Assembly: GCF_001280435.1 (NCBI RefSeq)
Contig: NZ_LBIP01000018.1
Location: forward strand, 62,001-126,000
DNA from: Mangrovimonas xylaniphaga
GTDB taxonomy: Bacteria > Bacteroidota > Bacteroidia > Flavobacteriales > Flavobacteriaceae
Direction of reading: 5' to 3'
DNA length: 64,000 bases
How positions within the stretch are numbered: the stretch's first letter is position 1; every line of letters begins with the position of its first letter. A program made the position numbers and the translations under genes. Shown piece by piece: positions 53,718 through 61,940 of this stretch. Under the pieces are notes generated by a model, which did not search any database, was not told the origin of the DNA, and saw nothing but the letters and a program-made list of their open reading frames with translations.

Positions 53718-54536
53718 TTAGTATTGTTCGTTGTCGTTAGGGAAATCCAATGTCTTCACATCGTCTACATATTGTGAGATGGCCGAGGTCATTTCTTCAT
53801 AAAGATTCATGTAGCGACGCAAAAATCTTGGATTAAATTCATGGGTCATTCCCAACATGTCATGTAATACCAAAACCTGTCCGTCTACACCATTTCCAGC
53901 ACCGATACCGATAACGGGGATAGAAACGCTTTCGGCTACTTCCTTGGCAAGTTGCGCGGGGATTTTTTCCAAAACAATGGCGAAACAACCAGCTTTTTCC
54001 AACATTAAGGCGTCTTCCTTAAGCTTTTTGGCTTCTTGCTCTTCTTTAGCTCTTACAGTATAGGTTCCGAATTTGTAAATAGATTGCGGCGTCAATCCTA
54101 AATGCCCCATAACAGGAATACCTGCATGAAGAATACGTTTGATACTCTCCTTGATTTCTTTACCACCTTCAAGTTTTACGGCATGTCCGCCACTTTCTTT
54201 CATGATTCTAATGGCAGACCTAAGGGCTTCCTTAGGGTCACTCTGATAGCTGCCAAAAGGTAAATCCACTACAACCAAAGCACGTTGAACCGCTCTTATT
54301 ACAGAAGAGGCATGATAGATCATTTGGTCTAAAGTGATGGGAAGTGTTGTTTCGTGACCAGCCATAACATTACTGGCAGAATCTCCAACAAGAATAACAT
54401 CTATTCCAGCTTCATCAACAATTTTCGCCATAGTATAGTCGTAGGCAGTAAGCATAGAGATTTTCTCTCCGTTTTGCTTCATTTCTACCAAGGACTTAAC
54501 CGTAATTCGTTTGTATTCTTTTTTAGCTACAGACAT
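53718..54536 (-). CDS. panB: 3-methyl-2-oxobutanoate hydroxymethyltransferase
   Basis: PanB makes ketopantoate, the first committed step of pantothenate (CoA) synthesis, using methylene-tetrahydrofolate. The 272-residue TIM-barrel protein has [40 protein letters not shown], the Mg-binding and catalytic segments ([19 protein letters not shown]), [25 protein letters not shown], all typical. Length is normal. RluA gene lies 26 bases downstream; glyA in this window provides one-carbon units. Confidence 0.96.
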   Translation of the reverse strand: MSVAKKEYKRITVKSLVEMKQNGEKISMLTAYDYTMAKIVDEAGIDVILVGDSASNVMAGHETTLPITLDQMIYHASSVIRAVQRALVVVDLPFGSYQSDPKEALRSAIRIMKESGGHAVKLEGGKEIKESIKRILHAGIPVMGHLGLTPQSIYKFGTYTVRAKEEQEAKKLKEDALMLEKAGCFAIVLEKIPAQLAKEVAESVSIPVIGIGAGNGVDGQVLVLHDMLGMTHEFNPRFLRRYMNLYEEMTSAISQYVDDVKTLDFPNDNEQY

Positions 54537-54558
54537 AGTGTTTTACATTTAGGAGATG

Positions 54559-54566
54559 CAAAAATA
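54559..54566 (-). promoter_or_regulatory. -7 promoter element of panB
   Basis: The minus strand reads TATTTTTG, an exact TAnnTTTG match 22 bases before the panB start. Confidence 0.5.
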
Positions 54567-54633
54567 ATGAGTTTAAATAAGAAATTATGCTATTAAAGCT
54601 ATTATTCCTTTGTGTTGAAACGCTAAAACTTTG

Positions 54634-56058
54634 TTAACAGTCCGTTAGGTTAACTCCTACGGCCAAACCTCCTTCTGAAGTTTCTTTGTACTTGGAATTC
54701 ATGTCTTTTGCAGTTTCCCACATGGTGTTAACTACTTTATCCAATGGCACCTTTACATTGTTGGGGTCTGTGTCCAAGGCCAATTCAGCGGCATTAATGG
54801 CTTTAATGGCGCCCATAGAGTTACGCTCGATACAAGGCACCTGTACCAATCCGCCAATAGGGTCGCAAGTAAGTCCCAAATGGTGTTCCATAGCAATTTC
54901 TGCAGCTACCAACACCTGTTCTGGGGTTCCTCCCAAAAGCTCGCAAAGAGCACCAGCGGCCATGGCAGAGGATACGCCTATTTCGGCTTGGCATCCACCC
55001 ATTGCAGCTGAGATCGTGGCGCCTTTTTTAAAGATGCTACCAATTTCTCCTGCCACCAAAAGGAAACGTTTTATATGCTCGAAATTAGCTTTGTGATTTT
55101 CAATTACCATGTAGTACATCAATACGGCAGGAATCACCCCGGCACTACCATTGGTAGGGGCCGTAACTACACGTCCCAAGGAGGCGTTTACTTCATTTAC
55201 TGCTAAAGCAAAACAACTTACCCATTTAAAGATCTGTCTAAATTTTACTTCTGTAAGCCGAATGGTCTCCAACCATTCCTGAGGTGTATTATATGGAAGT
55301 TCTCCTTTTAGTTTTTGATGGGTATCGTAAGCACGTCTTCTTACATTTAGGCCACCTGGCAGGTTTCCCTCGGTATGACAACCTAGGTACATGCATTCCA
55401 ACATGGTGTCCCAAACGCGCTTCAATTCAAAATCGATAGCCGCTTCCTCTCGTATGGATTTTTCGTTTTCCAAAACAACTCCGGAAATGGGAAGGTTCAA
55501 TTGATTGCAGAAATCCAACAGTTGGGTGCCCGTTTCAATAGGGTAAGGGAAGGTGCAATAAAAGATAATTTTATTGGCCTTGGCTACTTTACGTTCTTCT
55601 TGAACCACGAATCCACCGCCAATAGAGTAGTAGGTAGATTTGTAATTTCTTCCATTAATGGTTGCCGTAAAGGTGAGTGCATTGGCATGGAAGGGCAGGA
55701 ACTTTCGATTGAATTTAATCCCCTCATTAAAATCAAAGGGAATCATTTTTTCGTTATTGAAACAAAGTGTTTGTGAGTTTTTGATGTTAGCAATGATCAC
55801 ATCAATGTCTTCGGTTGGAATGCGTTCTGGGTCTGCACCACTTAATCCTAGAAGCACGGCATAATCTGTAGCGTGGCCTTTTCCTGTTAAGGATAGGGAG
55901 CCAAAAAGGTCAACAGTTACTTTCTCAACCTTATCAAATTTCTTGTTTGCTTTTAGTTCGGCAATCCAACGTTCTGCAGCCCTCCAAGGGCCAAGTGTAT
56001 GGGAACTAGATGGTCCCACACCAATTTTTAACATGTCAAAAACACTAATGCACTCCAT
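54634..56058 (-). CDS. sdaA: L-serine ammonia-lyase, iron-sulfur single-chain type
   Basis: This 474-residue enzyme deaminates L-serine to pyruvate and ammonia with a [4Fe-4S] cluster. The beta-domain signature [15 protein letters not shown] begins at residue 15. The alpha domain has [13 protein letters not shown], the cysteine-containing [20 protein letters not shown] and [19 protein letters not shown]. Both domains are on one chain, as in E. coli SdaA. A -7 element (TATATTTG) lies 24 bases upstream, and a strong inverted repeat lies further upstream. Confidence 0.96.
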   Translation of the reverse strand: MECISVFDMLKIGVGPSSSHTLGPWRAAERWIAELKANKKFDKVEKVTVDLFGSLSLTGKGHATDYAVLLGLSGADPERIPTEDIDVIIANIKNSQTLCFNNEKMIPFDFNEGIKFNRKFLPFHANALTFTATINGRNYKSTYYSIGGGFVVQEERKVAKANKIIFYCTFPYPIETGTQLLDFCNQLNLPISGVVLENEKSIREEAAIDFELKRVWDTMLECMYLGCHTEGNLPGGLNVRRRAYDTHQKLKGELPYNTPQEWLETIRLTEVKFRQIFKWVSCFALAVNEVNASLGRVVTAPTNGSAGVIPAVLMYYMVIENHKANFEHIKRFLLVAGEIGSIFKKGATISAAMGGCQAEIGVSSAMAAGALCELLGGTPEQVLVAAEIAMEHHLGLTCDPIGGLVQVPCIERNSMGAIKAINAAELALDTDPNNVKVPLDKVVNTMWETAKDMNSKYKETSEGGLAVGVNLTDC

Positions 56059-56082
56059 TTACGAAAACGATATAATTGAGCG

Positions 56083-56090
56083 CAAATATA
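56083..56090 (-). promoter_or_regulatory. -7 promoter element of sdaA
   Basis: The minus strand reads TATATTTG, an exact TAnnTTTG match 24 bases before the sdaA start. Confidence 0.55.
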
Positions 56091-56125
56091 CAGTTTGTTG
56101 AAGAAGATAAGAGCTAGAAAAGTGC

Positions 56126-56166
56126 AAAATAAACGTTAATGCTGAAGTTGTATTAACGTTTATTTT
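56126..56166. terminator. Long inverted repeat, probable terminator of the collagen-like gene
   Basis: Arms AAAATAAACGTTAAT and ATTAACGTTTATTTT are perfect 15-base complements with an 11-base spacer. It starts 39 bases past the stop codon of the collagen-like lipoprotein gene (minus strand) and lies about 70-110 bases upstream of sdaA. The U-rich arm end (TTTATTTT) fits a terminator. An operator for sdaA is also possible. Confidence 0.6.
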
Positions 56167-56204
56167 AAGTGTCTTGATTTTAGTGGGTTACACTGGGTGT
56201 GAAG

Positions 56205-56696
56205 TTACTTTTGTTCAAAAGCAGAAATGCCTCCAGCTTCCATAACGGCATCCAAATTATTAAGGTCAACACCATCAACATTGTCGGCTGGAACTACAAC
56301 CACTCTGAAATATTGGTCTTGGGTCCATTCGGAGCCAAGGATGCCAAAATTTATGGTTCCGTCTAAAAATAATCTCACATCGTCTTGAGTAAAGTCGAAA
56401 TTGTAAACTAAAGTGCCTTCTGCAAATTCGGCTGTTTGCGGCAATGGTCGCCAAATGTCCTGTCCGTCATATTCCCAGGAAATATAAACCAACACCACAT
56501 CCGAAGGGTAAACAGTGAATCCATAAGGCTCGATGATTTCGTAACCGTTGACAGATGTAAAATCGACTTCTATTTCAAAAGCGCTGGCAACAAAAATGGA
56601 ACCAGGTTCACCAGGAGGGCCCGGAGGGCCTTGGTCTCCTTCACATGCTGTAAATAGCAGTGACGTAAACATTAAGAGAGCAAAAAGTTTTTTCAT
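56205..56696 (-). CDS. Collagen-like short-repeat lipoprotein
   Basis: This 163-residue protein is a lipoprotein (LLFTACEG, Cys18) with a short collagen-like segment just after the anchor: GDQGPPGPPGEPGS (about 20-33, four Gly-X-Y triplets). The remaining 125 residues form an unrecognised beta-rich domain (GYEIIEPYGFTVYPSDVVLVY, GSEWTQDQYFRVVVVPAD). The triplets are too few for a stable triple helix and may form a stalk or linker. It is divergent from dnaK with a palindrome between them. Confidence 0.78.
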   Translation of the reverse strand: MKKLFALLMFTSLLFTACEGDQGPPGPPGEPGSIFVASAFEIEVDFTSVNGYEIIEPYGFTVYPSDVVLVYISWEYDGQDIWRPLPQTAEFAEGTLVYNFDFTQDDVRLFLDGTINFGILGSEWTQDQYFRVVVVPADNVDGVDLNNLDAVMEAGGISAFEQK

Positions 56697-56843
56697 AATA
56701 ATTTTTTTTTGTTGAAATAATGATGTTACAAACTCTAAAGTTACTGAAATTAAAAGAATGGATGGCTATTGCTTATTAAAATAAAGAAGTTCTAATTAAG
56801 AGCTATTCCTGTTTTTCTGTGGTTTTTGGCACAAGGAAAATGG

Positions 56844-56866
56844 AAATATGACATCGTGTCATATTT
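56844..56866. repeat. Perfect palindrome upstream of dnaK
   Basis: Arms AAATATGACA and TGTCATATTT are exact complements with a 3-base centre (TCG). The centre is about 30 bases upstream of the dnaK -33 element. It does not resemble the CIRCE (TTAGCACTC) heat-shock operator. A T-run after the right arm means a terminator is possible, but both flanking genes point away. Confidence 0.6.
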
Positions 56867-56884
56867 TTTTCAATGGCATAATCA

Positions 56885-56913
56885 TTGACATATACCTCCT
56901 GAATTTAAAATTG
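56885..56913 (+). promoter_or_regulatory. Probable promoter of dnaK
   Basis: TTG at 56885-56887 (as TTGACA) and TAAAATTG at 56906-56913 (one mismatch to TAnnTTTG) are spaced by 18 bases. The predicted leader is about 29 bases. Confidence 0.55.
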
Positions 56914-56947
56914 AACATTCAACGCAACAAATAAAGAAATTAGTATT

Positions 56948-58855
56948 ATGAGTAAAATTATTGGAATCGATTTAGGTACAACAAACTCCTGTGTTTCTGT
57001 AATGGAAGGTAGCGAGCCTGTTGTAATCCCAAACGCAGAAGGTAAGCGTACTACACCATCGGTTATTGCTTTTGTTGAAGGAGGCGAGATTAAAGTTGGT
57101 GACCCAGCTAAAAGACAAGCAGTGACCAACCCAACTAAAACCGTTTATTCTATTAAACGTTTTATGGGGAATAAATATTCTGAATCTAAAAAAGAAGCAG
57201 AACGCGTACCATATAAAGTAGTAAAAGGAGATAACGATACCCCACGTGTGGATATCGACGGACGTTTGTACACACCTCAAGAGCTTTCGGCCATGATTCT
57301 TCAAAAAATGAAGAAAACTGCTGAAGATTACTTAGGACAAGATGTAACTCGTGCCGTAATTACAGTACCTGCCTATTTTAACGATTCTCAACGTCAAGCT
57401 ACCAAAGAAGCTGGTGAGATTGCAGGTTTAAAAGTAGAAAGAATTATTAACGAGCCTACGGCAGCTGCCTTGGCTTATGGATTGGACAAAAAAGGTCACG
57501 ATCAAAAAATTGTAGTATTCGACTTTGGTGGAGGTACTCATGACGTTTCTATCTTGGAATTGGGAGACGGTGTATTTGAAGTATTGTCTACCGATGGAGA
57601 TACGCACTTAGGAGGTGACGACGTAGATGAGAAAATCATCAACTGGTTGGCAGACGAGTTCAATGCTGAAGAAAACATGGACCTTCGTAAAGATCCTATG
57701 GCATTACAACGTTTAAAAGAAGCTGCAGAAAAAGCTAAAATTGAGTTGTCATCTTCTGCACAAACAGAAATCAACTTACCATATATTACAGCAACTGCTA
57801 GTGGACCAAAGCACTTGGTACGCACATTGACAAAATCGAAGTTTGAGCAATTAATCGACGATTTGGTAAAACGTACCATTGCTCCATGTGAGTCTGCAAT
57901 GAAAGCTGCTGGTTTATCTAAGAGTGATATCGACGAAATTATCTTGGTAGGAGGATCTACTCGTATTCCTGCGGTTCAAGAGGCTGTTGAGAAATTCTTC
58001 GGTAAAAAACCAAGTAAAGGTGTAAACCCAGATGAGGTAGTAGCTGTTGGTGCCGCTATTCAAGGTGGTGTATTAACAGGAGATGTTAAGGATGTATTGT
58101 TATTGGATGTTACGCCATTATCTTTAGGTATTGAAACCATGGGTAATGTAATGACTAAGCTTATCGAGGCCAATACAACCATTCCTACCAAGAAATCACA
58201 AGTGTTCTCTACAGCGGCCGATAATCAGCCTTCAGTAGAAATCCACGTGTTGCAAGGAGAGCGTCCAATGGCAGCAGACAACAAAACAATTGGTCGTTTC
58301 CACTTAGACGGTATTCCACCGGCAAAAAGAGGAACGCCACAAATTGAAGTAACGTTTGATATTGATGCCAACGGTATCATTAAAGTATCAGCAACAGATA
58401 AAGCAACCAATAAAACGCAGGATATCCGTATTGAAGCTTCTTCAGGATTGACAGAAGAAGAAATCCAAAAGATGAAGCAAGAAGCTGAAGCAAACGCAGA
58501 AGCAGATGCTAAAGCTAAGGAAACTGCGGATAAACTGAACAGTGCCGATGCCATGATTTTCCAAACGGAAAGTCAGTTGAAGGAGTTTGGTGATAAATTA
58601 TCTGATGATAAGAAAAAGCCAATCGAAGACGCTTTGGAAGAGTTGAAGAAAGCTTACGAAACCAAGGATATTGCGGTAATTGATCCTGCATTGGAGAAAA
58701 TTAACGAAGCTTGGAAAGTAGCTAGCGAAGAAATGTACAAAGCGCAAGCAGAAGCACAACAAAACGGCGCTGGAGCACAACCTGAAGGAAACGCAGGTAG
58801 CGATGCAGGCGAAAGCAACGATGTTGAAGACGTAGACTTCGAAGAAGTGAAATAG
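56948..58855 (+). CDS. dnaK: Molecular chaperone DnaK (Hsp70)
   Basis: DnaK binds unfolded segments in an ATP-driven cycle with DnaJ and GrpE and feeds substrate to ClpB. The 635-residue protein is full length. The nucleotide domain shows [13 protein letters not shown] (4-16), the catalytic [28 protein letters not shown] and [12 protein letters not shown] linker [15 protein letters not shown] leads to the substrate domain, and the tail is acidic ([11 protein letters not shown]). DnaJ and GrpE are not beside it. Codon use is strongly biased, as expected. A terminator follows. Confidence 0.98.
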   Translation: MSKIIGIDLGTTNSCVSVMEGSEPVVIPNAEGKRTTPSVIAFVEGGEIKVGDPAKRQAVTNPTKTVYSIKRFMGNKYSESKKEAERVPYKVVKGDNDTPRVDIDGRLYTPQELSAMILQKMKKTAEDYLGQDVTRAVITVPAYFNDSQRQATKEAGEIAGLKVERIINEPTAAALAYGLDKKGHDQKIVVFDFGGGTHDVSILELGDGVFEVLSTDGDTHLGGDDVDEKIINWLADEFNAEENMDLRKDPMALQRLKEAAEKAKIELSSSAQTEINLPYITATASGPKHLVRTLTKSKFEQLIDDLVKRTIAPCESAMKAAGLSKSDIDEIILVGGSTRIPAVQEAVEKFFGKKPSKGVNPDEVVAVGAAIQGGVLTGDVKDVLLLDVTPLSLGIETMGNVMTKLIEANTTIPTKKSQVFSTAADNQPSVEIHVLQGERPMAADNKTIGRFHLDGIPPAKRGTPQIEVTFDIDANGIIKVSATDKATNKTQDIRIEASSGLTEEEIQKMKQEAEANAEADAKAKETADKLNSADAMIFQTESQLKEFGDKLSDDKKKPIEDALEELKKAYETKDIAVIDPALEKINEAWKVASEEMYKAQAEAQQNGAGAQPEGNAGSDAGESNDVEDVDFEEVK

Positions 58856-58889
58856 TAAAATAGTCGAAAGACTATATAATTCAACAAAA

Positions 58890-58913
58890 AACGCAACCAG
58901 AAATGGTTGCGTT
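58890..58913 (+). terminator. Terminator of dnaK
   Basis: A perfect 10-bp stem (AACGCAACCA/TGGTTGCGTT) with a GAAA loop is followed by seven T residues. The terminator after the next gene (61741-61764) is closely related. Confidence 0.9.
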
Positions 58914-59096
58914 TTTTTATGGGTAGAAATGACGCTTTAGGGTTAAAATGGAGTGATAAATATAAAGACCATTTAATTATTTGCGGTTGAGTTAATTGTA
59001 GGTTAAATCTTAAAAATAATTTAGGGATACTAAGTTTTTAGCTGGATTTTCTCTTTTTTTACACAAAATAAATCAACTAAATTTTTATTAAACCCC

Positions 59097-61715
59097 ATGA
59101 AGCAAACCTACTTATTTTTAATGATCATGTTATGGGCAACGATAACAGTTGCGCAAGCTCCTTTTATAACCACTTGGGAGGTGACCACTTATAATTTACA
59201 CATTCAATTTGGAGATGGTAACTATGAGGGGGGCAATTATACAGTGGATTTTGGAGACGGTACGATATTAACAAATCAATCAGGTATCGTTGAGCATACT
59301 TACGGAGCATCTGGTACTTATACAGTTTCTGTTTCGGGGGGATTTTATAGATTTTTACCGGAATCTAGCTTCGCTACACGTTTAAAAAGTATCGAACAGT
59401 GGGGAGATGTTGAATGGAAAATCATGGAGGGAGCATTTAAGGGATGCTCTAATTTGGTAATCAATGCCACGGATGCACCAAATTTGAGCCAAGTGACTAG
59501 TATGAAAGAAATGTTTCGTGGATGTAATTCATTAGTAAATGTTCCAGGGATTGAAGCTTGGGACGTTTCTAGTGTGACAAATATGAAGCAAATGTTTTGG
59601 GCGGCATCTAATTTTAATCAATCTATTGAGGCTTGGGATGTTTCCAATGTTACAAATATGAGCGGGATGTTTCATGCCGCTCAAAACTTTAATCAGCCTC
59701 TCAATTCGTGGGATGTTTCCAATGTATCAATTATGGATGGTATGTTTGGTAGTGCATCCAGCTTCAATGAACCCCTTGATGCTTGGGACGTTTCCAATGT
59801 CACGAATATGGATGGGGTGTTTTCCTTTGCTATGAGTTTTAATCAGCCTCTTAATACTTGGGATGTGTCCAATGTCACAAATATGTATACTATGTTTCAT
59901 TATGCCCAAAGCTTTAACCAGCCTCTTGATGCTTGGAACGTTTCTAGTGTGACAGATATGAATCATATGTTTGGTTATGCTAAAAGCTTTAATCAGCCCC
60001 TTGGTGTCTGGGATGTTTCCAATGTCACAAATATGGGCGGTATGTTTAGGGAAGCGGCAAATTTCAATCAGCCCCTTAATGCCTGGGATGTTTCCAATGT
60101 CACAAATATGGATCTTATGTTTACGTATGCCACTAATTTTAATCAACCTTTGGATAATTGGGACTTTTCAAATATTGATGTAAACCTCAATCATTTTGTA
60201 AGCTATACGGGATTGTCCGTTGCTAATTATGATCTGTTATTGGAGCATCTAACAGAGTTCAACTTGCCTATTTCTTACATGGGGGCTGTAGGGTTATATT
60301 ATTGTAATCAAGCGGCCCATGATTATCTAACCAATGATTTAAATTGGTACATTCCTGACGAGGGAATTTCTGATACTTGTGCTTCTATTTCAGGAGAGGT
60401 GTTATTTGATATTGATAATAATGGTTGTTCTGAAACAGGTATCCCTATGGGCGATTTTTTTGTAACTATGGGTAATGGTAGTAATTCCTATGCTCAGTTC
60501 GTTAGTGATGGTTCTTATTATATTTCAACAAATATCGATACTTGGACGGTTTCGTTGATGAATGTTCCAAACTATTATACGGTTACACCAGAATCCATAG
60601 AGGTTGATTTTGAAAGTACATCAGATGAAATTGTTGATTTCTGTATAACTGCCAATCAAGACATCAACGATTTAAATATTACCTTGTTACCAACAGGCCA
60701 AGCGCGACCAGGCTTTGAGGCTGCCTATAAATTGGTGGTTAAAAATTTGGGCACACAAAGTATGGATAACATAACGGCAAGCCTCACTTTTGATGAGGCC
60801 ATGCAAAGTTTTGTAGAGGCCAATCCTGTTACAAGCGCAACAACTACCAACAGTTTGGAGTTTGCCATTGCAACCCTTGCACCTTTTGAGATTTGGGAAA
60901 CAAGCATTACCATGCAAACCTTTACGCCGCCAACCGTTAATGGGGATGATCTTTTAAACTTTACAGCTACGGTGCTGCCAAACACCGATGATTATACGCC
61001 AAATGACAATACCTTTAGTTTGGAGCAAATTGTGGTGAACTCCTACGATCCTAATGACAAACAGGTGTTACAGGGAGAAACTATTGTTATGGAACAAACA
61101 AGTGAGTATTTGGATTACTTGATCAGGTTTCAAAATACAGGGTCTGCCAGTGCCATTAATATTAGGGTAGAAGATGAATTGCATGACAATTTAGATTGGA
61201 GCACGTTGAGTATTACCAGTGCCAGTCATGACTATGAGGTGGAAATCACCAACGGTAATGAGGTAGATTTTGTTTTTAATGGTATTTACTTGCCTGCTGA
61301 GTCGCAAAATGAACCTGAAAGTCATGGTTATATCGCTTATAAAATCAAGCCTAAAACAACTGTACAGGTGGGGGATATCATGAGTGGGAATGCCAGTATT
61401 TATTTTGATTATAATGCGCCTATCATTACCAATACCGTAACCACAGAAGTTGTGGATGTTTTGGGAGTAGGTGAGTATAATTTATCAAGCTTCATCACTG
61501 TTTACCCCAACCCAATAAGTGAAGGGGTTTATCTAGAAATGAATGATGGAGTTGAGCTAATTTCAGCAAAATTGTATAATGTTCAAGGACGCTTATTATT
61601 GGAAACCAAAGAAGCCACCAATTATATAAAAACAGAACAATTGTCATCTGGAGTTTATATGCTGCGTTTGGAAACAAACAAAGGACAATTGGTAAAAAGA
61701 GTTGTTAATAAATAA
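59097..61715 (+). CDS. BspA-like repeat surface protein, type IX secretion substrate (copy 1)
   Basis: This 872-residue protein has a signal peptide (1-20, ending ITVAQ), a PKD-like domain (about 40-82, DFGDGT and HTYGASGTYTVSV), and a BspA/DUF285-type repeat array (about 152-375). The array has eight 25-residue units of the form WDVSNVTNM..MF.....FNQPL (Trp at residue 155 and every 25 after) plus one degenerate unit. A carboxypeptidase-like beta domain (about 430-530) and a repeat-like DUF7619 domain (about 650-790) follow. The C-terminus (about 798-872, VYPNPISEGVYLEM and ending LVKRVVNK) is a type A sorting domain. It is likely an adhesin or binding protein. Confidence 0.93.
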   Translation: MKQTYLFLMIMLWATITVAQAPFITTWEVTTYNLHIQFGDGNYEGGNYTVDFGDGTILTNQSGIVEHTYGASGTYTVSVSGGFYRFLPESSFATRLKSIEQWGDVEWKIMEGAFKGCSNLVINATDAPNLSQVTSMKEMFRGCNSLVNVPGIEAWDVSSVTNMKQMFWAASNFNQSIEAWDVSNVTNMSGMFHAAQNFNQPLNSWDVSNVSIMDGMFGSASSFNEPLDAWDVSNVTNMDGVFSFAMSFNQPLNTWDVSNVTNMYTMFHYAQSFNQPLDAWNVSSVTDMNHMFGYAKSFNQPLGVWDVSNVTNMGGMFREAANFNQPLNAWDVSNVTNMDLMFTYATNFNQPLDNWDFSNIDVNLNHFVSYTGLSVANYDLLLEHLTEFNLPISYMGAVGLYYCNQAAHDYLTNDLNWYIPDEGISDTCASISGEVLFDIDNNGCSETGIPMGDFFVTMGNGSNSYAQFVSDGSYYISTNIDTWTVSLMNVPNYYTVTPESIEVDFESTSDEIVDFCITANQDINDLNITLLPTGQARPGFEAAYKLVVKNLGTQSMDNITASLTFDEAMQSFVEANPVTSATTTNSLEFAIATLAPFEIWETSITMQTFTPPTVNGDDLLNFTATVLPNTDDYTPNDNTFSLEQIVVNSYDPNDKQVLQGETIVMEQTSEYLDYLIRFQNTGSASAINIRVEDELHDNLDWSTLSITSASHDYEVEITNGNEVDFVFNGIYLPAESQNEPESHGYIAYKIKPKTTVQVGDIMSGNASIYFDYNAPIITNTVTTEVVDVLGVGEYNLSSFITVYPNPISEGVYLEMNDGVELISAKLYNVQGRLLLETKEATNYIKTEQLSSGVYMLRLETNKGQLVKRVVNK
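59550..60222 (+). repeat. 75-base tandem coding repeats in copy 1
   Basis: Eight in-frame units of 75 bases (first Trp codon at 59559, next at 59634) and one degenerate unit. Each codes for W-D-V-S-N-V-T-N-M and an FNQPL ending. Consecutive units are highly similar at the DNA level, especially TGGGATGTTTCCAATGT. Confidence 0.9.
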
Positions 61716-61740
61716 AGTAATCGATATAAAAGAATGTTAA

Positions 61741-61764
61741 AACGCAATCATTTCCGGTTGCGTT
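61741..61764 (+). terminator. Terminator of surface protein copy 1
   Basis: Stem AACGCAATC/GGTTGCGTT (one G-U pair), a 6-base loop and a T-run. The stem matches the dnaK terminator at all but one base, and the bases after the T-run are also alike. Confidence 0.85.
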
Positions 61765-61940
61765 TTTTTATTTGGCAAAATAACTTTTTGAGGTTGAAAA
61801 TAGAAAAAGGGGTTTTTCGAACTTTGGCTTAACAAGTGTTTATTTATTGATGTTGTAAGAAAAATTTTAAAAAAAATTAGTAGGCTTTAAATAATTTTTC
61901 TTCTTTTATAGTGAAAACCAACTAATTTCTTAATCAACCA

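Larger units (their letters stand above)
56697..56947. other. Divergent intergenic region of the collagen-like gene and dnaK
   Basis: This 251-base region holds a perfect palindrome at 56844-56866 and the dnaK promoter at 56885-56913. No coding sequence is visible. The promoter of the collagen-like gene was not identified; TAACTTTA on the minus strand near 56738 is a one-mismatch -7. Confidence 0.5.

Noticed and set aside
56844-56866. CIRCE/HrcA operator at dnaK
   Set aside because: The arms (ATATGACA) bear no likeness to TTAGCACTC and the spacer is 3 rather than 9 bases.
59727-60146. Minus-strand frame with internal peptide repeats
   Set aside because: The repeats are the complement of the 75-base coding repeats of the surface protein, not a separate gene.
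59550-60222. CRISPR-like array
   Set aside because: Units are 75 bases, in frame, directly adjacent and code for W-D-V-S-N-V-T; there are no unique spacers.
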